From the NCBI GenBank assembly GCA_964372275.1, contig CAYJRR010000104.1, positions 1 through 13,047 of the forward strand: 13,047 nt of DNA, written 5' to 3'. The position numbers and the translations under genes were made by a program. Positions within the stretch are counted from its first letter, which is position 1. Every line of letters starts with the position of its first letter. This stretch comes from CAYJRR01 sp964372275 [NCBI: uncultured bacterium] (lineage in GTDB: Bacteria; CAYJRR01). Under the pieces are notes generated by a model. The model was not told the DNA's origin, did not search any database, and saw nothing but the letters and a program-made list of their open reading frames with translations. Shown here one piece after another: positions 9,841 through 13,047 of this stretch.

Positions 9841-9900
9841 GGGAGCGGGTTCGGGTTCGGCAGCAGAAGCGGATGCGGGAACGGGAACGGATACGGGAGG
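9841..9900 (+). repeat. Imperfect hexanucleotide repeat, ten GGGNNC-like units
   Basis: Ten units in strict 6-bp register fill most of the gap between the fusion gene stop (9831) and the permease start (9905). Units include GGGAGC, two GGGTTC, two GGGAAC, GGATAC and a last GGGAGG that forms the permease Shine-Dalgarno. The unit at 9865 is the most divergent (AGAAGC). GGG runs at 9841, 9847, 9853, 9877, 9883 and 9895 could support a G-quadruplex in the untranslated RNA. Confidence 0.7.
9895..9900 (+). promoter_or_regulatory. Shine-Dalgarno of the phosphate permease gene
   Basis: GGGAGG 4 bp before ATG 9905. It is also the last unit of the hexamer repeat, so any structure in the repeat would affect access of ribosomes to this start. 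Confidence 0.65.
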
Positions 9901-9904
9901 TCGG

Positions 9905-11074
9905 ATGGCGGTGATCTTCGTCCTTGCCGCGGCGCTCTTGGTCGCCTACGCGAACGGCGCGAACGATAACTTCAAAGGGGTCGCGACGCTTTTCGGCAGC
10001 GGGACGACCGACTACCGTCGGGCGCTTCGCTGGGGGACGGCGACGACCTTTGCCGGCGGTGTCACGGCGCTGGTCGCCTCCGCCGGACTGGTGAAGGCGT
10101 TCAGCGGGGCCGGGCTGGTTCCGAACGCGCTCGTCGGCGCGCCGTCGTTCGTGGCCTCGGTGGCGCTTGGCGCGTCGCTCACCGTCCTGGCGGCGACGCT
10201 CCTCTCCCTCCCGATCTCGACGACGCACGCCCTGACCGGCGCGCTCGTCGGAGCGGGCCTGGTGCTGGGAGGAGAGGTTCACTTCGCGGTGCTGGGCAAG
10301 AAGTTCTTCCTTCCCCTCGCCGTCTCGCCGTTCCTCGCCCTGTCGATTACCGCCCTGCTCTACCCGGCGCTCCGGCGACTGCGTCTCGCGCTGGGAATCG
10401 CCCGCGAGTCGTGCGTCTGCGTCGAGGGGCGATGGGTGCCGCTGTCGACGGTGGGCGGCGCTTCGGCGGCGGCGACGGTTGCCGAGCCGAGCCGAGCCGG
10501 CGGCGCGCACGCCGCGGCGAACGCTTCGCTCGGCCTCCAAGGAGGCGCGGTCCCCCTCCCCGTCCTCACCACCTGTCAGCAGCGCTACTCCGGCGCCGTG
10601 CTCGCCGTCGACGCGCAACAGGCGATCACCGTGGCCCACTACGCCAGCGCCGGCGCCGTCTCCTTCGCCCGGGGATTGAACGACACGCCCAAGATCGCCG
10701 CCCTGCTGCTCGCCGCGCAGGCGGTCGGCCTTCGCCACGGCATGCTCCTCGTCGCGATTGCGATGGCCGCCGGGGCGATCCTCCAGGCTCGCCGCGTCGC
10801 CCAGACCATGAGCCAGAAGATTACCGAGATGAACGCGGGCCAGGGATTCACCGCCAACCTGGTGACGGCCCTGCTCGTGATCGTCGCCTCGCGGTTTGGT
10901 CTTCCGGTCTCCACGACGCACGTCTCGTGCGGGTCGCTCTTCGGCCTCGGCGCGGTGACCGGCACCGGCCGCTGGGGGACCGTCACCGGGATCGTCCTCG
11001 CCTGGCTCGTGACGTTGCCCGCCGCCGCCGCGCTCGCCGCCGCCACCGCGGCGATCGTGCGCGCCGCAGCCTGA
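9905..11074 (+). CDS. pit: Pit family inorganic phosphate transporter (anion permease)
   Basis: A 389-residue integral membrane protein with both halves of the PiT repeat. The first half has YANGANDNFKGVATLFGSG near residue 15 and LSLPISTTHALTGALVGAGL. The second half has FARGLNDTPKIAALLL and ASRFGLPVSTTHVSCGSLFGLG. About ten hydrophobic segments can be counted. The family carries out proton- or sodium-coupled phosphate uptake across the inner membrane and also admits arsenate. The two halves are joined by a long loop (about residues 160-235), low in complexity and containing C170, C172 and C224; within it the DNA has a GCCGA pentamer repeat. ATG 9905 is chosen for its GGGAGG and because similarity starts at once; an upstream in-frame extension is only the translated hexamer repeat. 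Position 73 bp after the ArsM-like gene suggests a shared operon. Confidence 0.92.
   Translation: MAVIFVLAAALLVAYANGANDNFKGVATLFGSGTTDYRRALRWGTATTFAGGVTALVASAGLVKAFSGAGLVPNALVGAPSFVASVALGASLTVLAATLLSLPISTTHALTGALVGAGLVLGGEVHFAVLGKKFFLPLAVSPFLALSITALLYPALRRLRLALGIARESCVCVEGRWVPLSTVGGASAAATVAEPSRAGGAHAAANASLGLQGGAVPLPVLTTCQQRYSGAVLAVDAQQAITVAHYASAGAVSFARGLNDTPKIAALLLAAQAVGLRHGMLLVAIAMAAGAILQARRVAQTMSQKITEMNAGQGFTANLVTALLVIVASRFGLPVSTTHVSCGSLFGLGAVTGTGRWGTVTGIVLAWLVTLPAAAALAAATAAIVRAAA
10481..10500 (+). repeat. Pentanucleotide coding repeat (GCCGA x3 plus GCCGG)
   Basis: Four adjacent 5-bp units inside the loop-coding part of the pit gene, translated as part of VAEPSRAGG. As 5 is not a multiple of 3, gain or loss of one unit would shift the frame. 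Confidence 0.6.
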
Positions 11075-11150
11075 CCGGCCGATTCGACCTCTTCGCACCG
11101 CGCATCGAGCGACGGCGGCTCCGACCTTCGACGCGGCGTTGCGCGGCGCG

Positions 11151-11159
11151 TGGTAGATT
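11151..11159 (+). promoter_or_regulatory. Candidate extended -10 element before the OppA-type gene
   Basis: TGGTAGATT fits the extended -10 pattern TGnTAnnnT and ends 8 bp before GTG 11168. Transcription would then begin at or very near the start codon, giving a leaderless mRNA, which agrees with the absence of any Shine-Dalgarno there. No good -35 is visible. The rest of the 93-bp gap after pit shows nothing else. Confidence 0.35.
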
Positions 11160-11167
11160 GCGCGGCG

Positions 11168-13047
11168 GTGACTCGGGTCCGCCGCTCGTTCCTCGCCGGT
11201 CTGCTGCTCGCCGTGCTCGCCGGTTGCGATCGCGACGCGCCGTGGTACGGGACGACGACGCCCAAACACGGACCCGGGGAGCTCTGGCTCAACAACCTCT
11301 CCGAGCCGGAGTGGATCGACCCGGGGAAGTGCTCGGACGCCGCGGGCGGGACGGTGATCAGCAACCTGTTCGAAGGGCTGACCGCGGCCGATCCGCGGAC
11401 GCTCGGACCGACGCCCGGGATGGCCGAGCGCTGGGAGATCTCCCCCGACAAGCGCGTCTACACCTTCCACCTGCGCGCCGGCGCCGCCTGGTCGGACGGC
11501 GTCCCGGTGACGGCGCACGACTTCGTCTACTCGTGGGCGCGGGTGCTCGATCCCGCGACGCTCGCGAAGTACGCCGACCAGCTGTACGAGATCCGGAACG
11601 GCGAGGCGGTGCACCAGAAGGCGCTGCACGTCGTCGGTCTCCCGCCCGACGAGAAGGCGGTGCGCGCCGCCTTCGAGCGCTTCGGCCCGGTCGAGCGCGT
11701 CAAGCTCGAGCCCGAACCGGCCTTCGGCGGCGGCGCCTTCGTCTGGATGGGCGAAGGGGCCAAGCCGGCCGAGGAGATCCTCGCCGCACTTGCCGGCCGC
11801 GGCACGACGGAGTCCGGTGGCGCCGCGACCGCCCCGTCCGGCGTGCGGGTGAAGGTCGCCGGTCCGGAGGTCCTCGGCCTCAAGGCGCTCGACGAGCGGA
11901 CGTTCCAAGTGACGCTGGAGTTCCCGGTCCCCTACTTCCTGCCCAAGATCACGACCCTCTACACCATGAGCCCGGTGCCGCGGCACGTGATCGAGCGGTT
12001 GAAGGCTTCCGGAAAGAACCCCGACCTCTGGACACGGCTGGAGAACATCGTCTCCAACGGACCGTTCGTCCTGAGCGAGTGGAAGTTCCGGCAGCAGATG
12101 TCGTTCGAGCCGAACCCCCACTATTGGGACCGCGCGGCGGTGCGCCTCGAACGGGTGAAGGCGTTGATGATCGAGTCCTACACCACCACGCTCCAGATGT
12201 ACAAGGCGGGGGAGCTCGACTACATCGGCGAGAACGTCAACATCCCCTCCGAGTATTCGGCCTTCATGCGGACCAAGCGCGACTACCGGTTCGCGGGGTA
12301 CACCACCACCTACTGGTACTGGTTCAACACCGGCGCCCCCGGCGTCTCCGACGTGCGGGTGCGGCGGGCGCTGAACATGGCGACCGACAAACAGGCGATC
12401 GTCGACCACGTCACGCGCCAGAACCAGCTCCCGGCGACCTCGTACATCCAGGACGGCCTCAACGGCTATCGCAAGATTGCGGGGCAAGGACACGACCCCG
12501 ACGGGGCGCGGCGGCTGCTCGCGGAGGCGGGCTTTCCCGGCGGCAAGGGGCTGCCACCGATCACCATCGCCTACAACTCGAGCGAGACGCACAAGGCGAT
12601 CGCCGAGGCGATCCAGGAGATGTGGCGCAAGGAGCTGGGGGCCGACGTCAAGATCGAGAACAGCGAGTGGCAGGTCTTCCTCAAGAGGCTGCAGATGGGG
12701 GACTACCAGGTCGGGCGCCTCGGTTGGACCGCCGACTACCCCGATCCGTTCACCTTCCTCTCGGTCTTCCTCTCCACCAGCGGGAACAACCACGCCAAGT
12801 GGAAGAACCCCCGCTTCGATGCCATGGTCGCCGACGCGAACATGAAAGCCGATCCGGCGGAACGGATGGCGGGCTTGGCCGCCGCGGAGCGGCTGCTCCT
12901 CGACGAAATGCCGGCGATGCCGATCTACTTCTACACGCGGGCCTACCTCATCAAGCCCTACGTAAAGGGGCTCTACTCCAACTTCGCCGACCGACACCCC
13001 TGGAAGGCGATCTGGATCGATCCCGACGCGGTCGCCAGAGGTGACCT
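11168..13047 (+). CDS. OppA-type oligopeptide ABC transporter substrate-binding lipoprotein with an inserted RRM-like segment (3' end outside window)
   Basis: The frame is open from GTG 11168 to the right edge, 626 codons, with no stop reached. The N-terminus MTRVRRSFLAGLLLAVLAGC is a lipoprotein signal with lipobox LAGC, so C20 would be lipidated. The rest follows E. coli OppA closely: ISNLFEGL, LRAGAAWSDGVPVTAHDFVYSW, LGLKALDERTFQV, VPYFLPKI, NPHYWDRA, the YYxF-like YWYWFNTGAP followed by DVRVRRALNMATDK, and GWTADYPDPFTFL at 519-531. Such proteins bind peptides in the periplasm and deliver them to an ABC permease; none is in the window. It is longer than E. coli OppA (543 residues) because residues about 151-234 are extra and look like an RRM fold. 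The C-terminus seems nearly complete, as LIKPYVKGLYSNF matches near the OppA end. It may be a separate unit from pit. Confidence 0.93.
   Translation, partial: MTRVRRSFLAGLLLAVLAGCDRDAPWYGTTTPKHGPGELWLNNLSEPEWIDPGKCSDAAGGTVISNLFEGLTAADPRTLGPTPGMAERWEISPDKRVYTFHLRAGAAWSDGVPVTAHDFVYSWARVLDPATLAKYADQLYEIRNGEAVHQKALHVVGLPPDEKAVRAAFERFGPVERVKLEPEPAFGGGAFVWMGEGAKPAEEILAALAGRGTTESGGAATAPSGVRVKVAGPEVLGLKALDERTFQVTLEFPVPYFLPKITTLYTMSPVPRHVIERLKASGKNPDLWTRLENIVSNGPFVLSEWKFRQQMSFEPNPHYWDRAAVRLERVKALMIESYTTTLQMYKAGELDYIGENVNIPSEYSAFMRTKRDYRFAGYTTTYWYWFNTGAPGVSDVRVRRALNMATDKQAIVDHVTRQNQLPATSYIQDGLNGYRKIAGQGHDPDGARRLLAEAGFPGGKGLPPITIAYNSSETHKAIAEAIQEMWRKELGADVKIENSEWQVFLKRLQMGDYQVGRLGWTADYPDPFTFLSVFLSTSGNNHAKWKNPRFDAMVADANMKADPAERMAGLAAAERLLLDEMPAMPIYFYTRAYLIKPYVKGLYSNFADRHPWKAIWIDPDAVARGD
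11621..11860 (+). other. RRM-like domain-sized insertion within the OppA-type protein (residues 152-231)
   Basis: The pattern follows the beta-alpha-beta-beta-alpha-beta order of an RRM. LHVVGLPPDEK (153-163) matches RNP2, AVRAAFERFGPVERVKL (164-180) matches helix 1 and strand 2, GGAFVWM (188-194) matches RNP1, EEILAALAG (202-210) matches helix 2, and GVRVKVA (225-231) matches strand 4. Length is about 80 residues, typical of an RRM. The RNA-stacking aromatics are mostly lost: the RNP2 aromatic is H154 and the first RNP1 aromatic is G189, with only F191 kept. The insertion lies where E. coli OppA has only a few residues before its GVKALDD segment. Confidence 0.5.

Noticed and set aside
9803-9904. 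In-frame upstream start for the Pit permease
   Set aside because: The added 34 residues only translate the end of the preceding gene and the hexamer repeat; ATG 9905 has GGGAGG and begins the first membrane segment.
9791-12997. Very long open frame on the minus strand opposite pit and the OppA-type gene
   Set aside because: Its translation is rich in Arg, Gly, Val and Asp with no family motifs, and it runs antisense to two genes with clear motif-level matches. It is a by-product of high GC.
10411-13044. Long plus-strand open frame overlapping pit and the OppA-type gene in another frame
   Set aside because: The translation is Arg/Ala/Gly-rich low complexity. The true OppA frame in the same region has a lipobox and full-length similarity.

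Overview
The window is GC-rich bacterial chromosome, densely packed with protein genes. High GC, GTG starts, and the combination of an FHA-DUF4388 protein, a DUF2934 protein and a complete prkA-yeaH-spoVR set fit Acidobacteriota or a related deltaproteobacterial/myxobacterial-type lineage. That assignment is inference, because no rRNA or marker gene is present. No tRNA, rRNA, CRISPR array, insertion sequence or clear intrinsic terminator was found.

Region 1 (1-3678, + strand) is the conserved stress/sporulation-type operon: the 3' half of prkA, then a yeaH/yhbH-type von Willebrand-like protein (DUF444), then spoVR. A YbaK-type aminoacyl-tRNA editing protein (3745-4263) and a dolichyl-phosphate glucosyltransferase-like GT2 enzyme (4340-5071) follow on the same strand.

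Region 2 (5065-6410, - strand) holds an FHA-DUF4388 signalling adaptor whose 3' end overlaps the glycosyltransferase gene by 7 bp, and a 74-residue DUF2934 protein with a strong ribosome binding site.

Region 3 (6540-11074, + strand) is the most unusual part. A DUF2064 nucleotidyl/glycosyl-transferase-like protein is followed by an 824-residue fusion of a PqqD-like domain, a radical SAM domain, a degenerate SPASM-like region, an ArsM-type methyltransferase with all three expected cysteines, and a Cys-rich tail. A Pit-type phosphate permease comes next. Together they suggest a small pathway for making or detoxifying a modified metabolite, possibly an organoarsenical, but the product cannot be read from sequence. 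A 60-bp hexamer-periodic G-rich repeat lies between the fusion gene and the permease gene.

Region 4 (11168 to the window end, + strand) is an OppA-type peptide-binding lipoprotein that runs off the edge. It carries an extra segment of about 80 residues, absent from E. coli OppA, whose pattern resembles an RNA recognition motif (RRM) fold. This is the strongest candidate for something undescribed.
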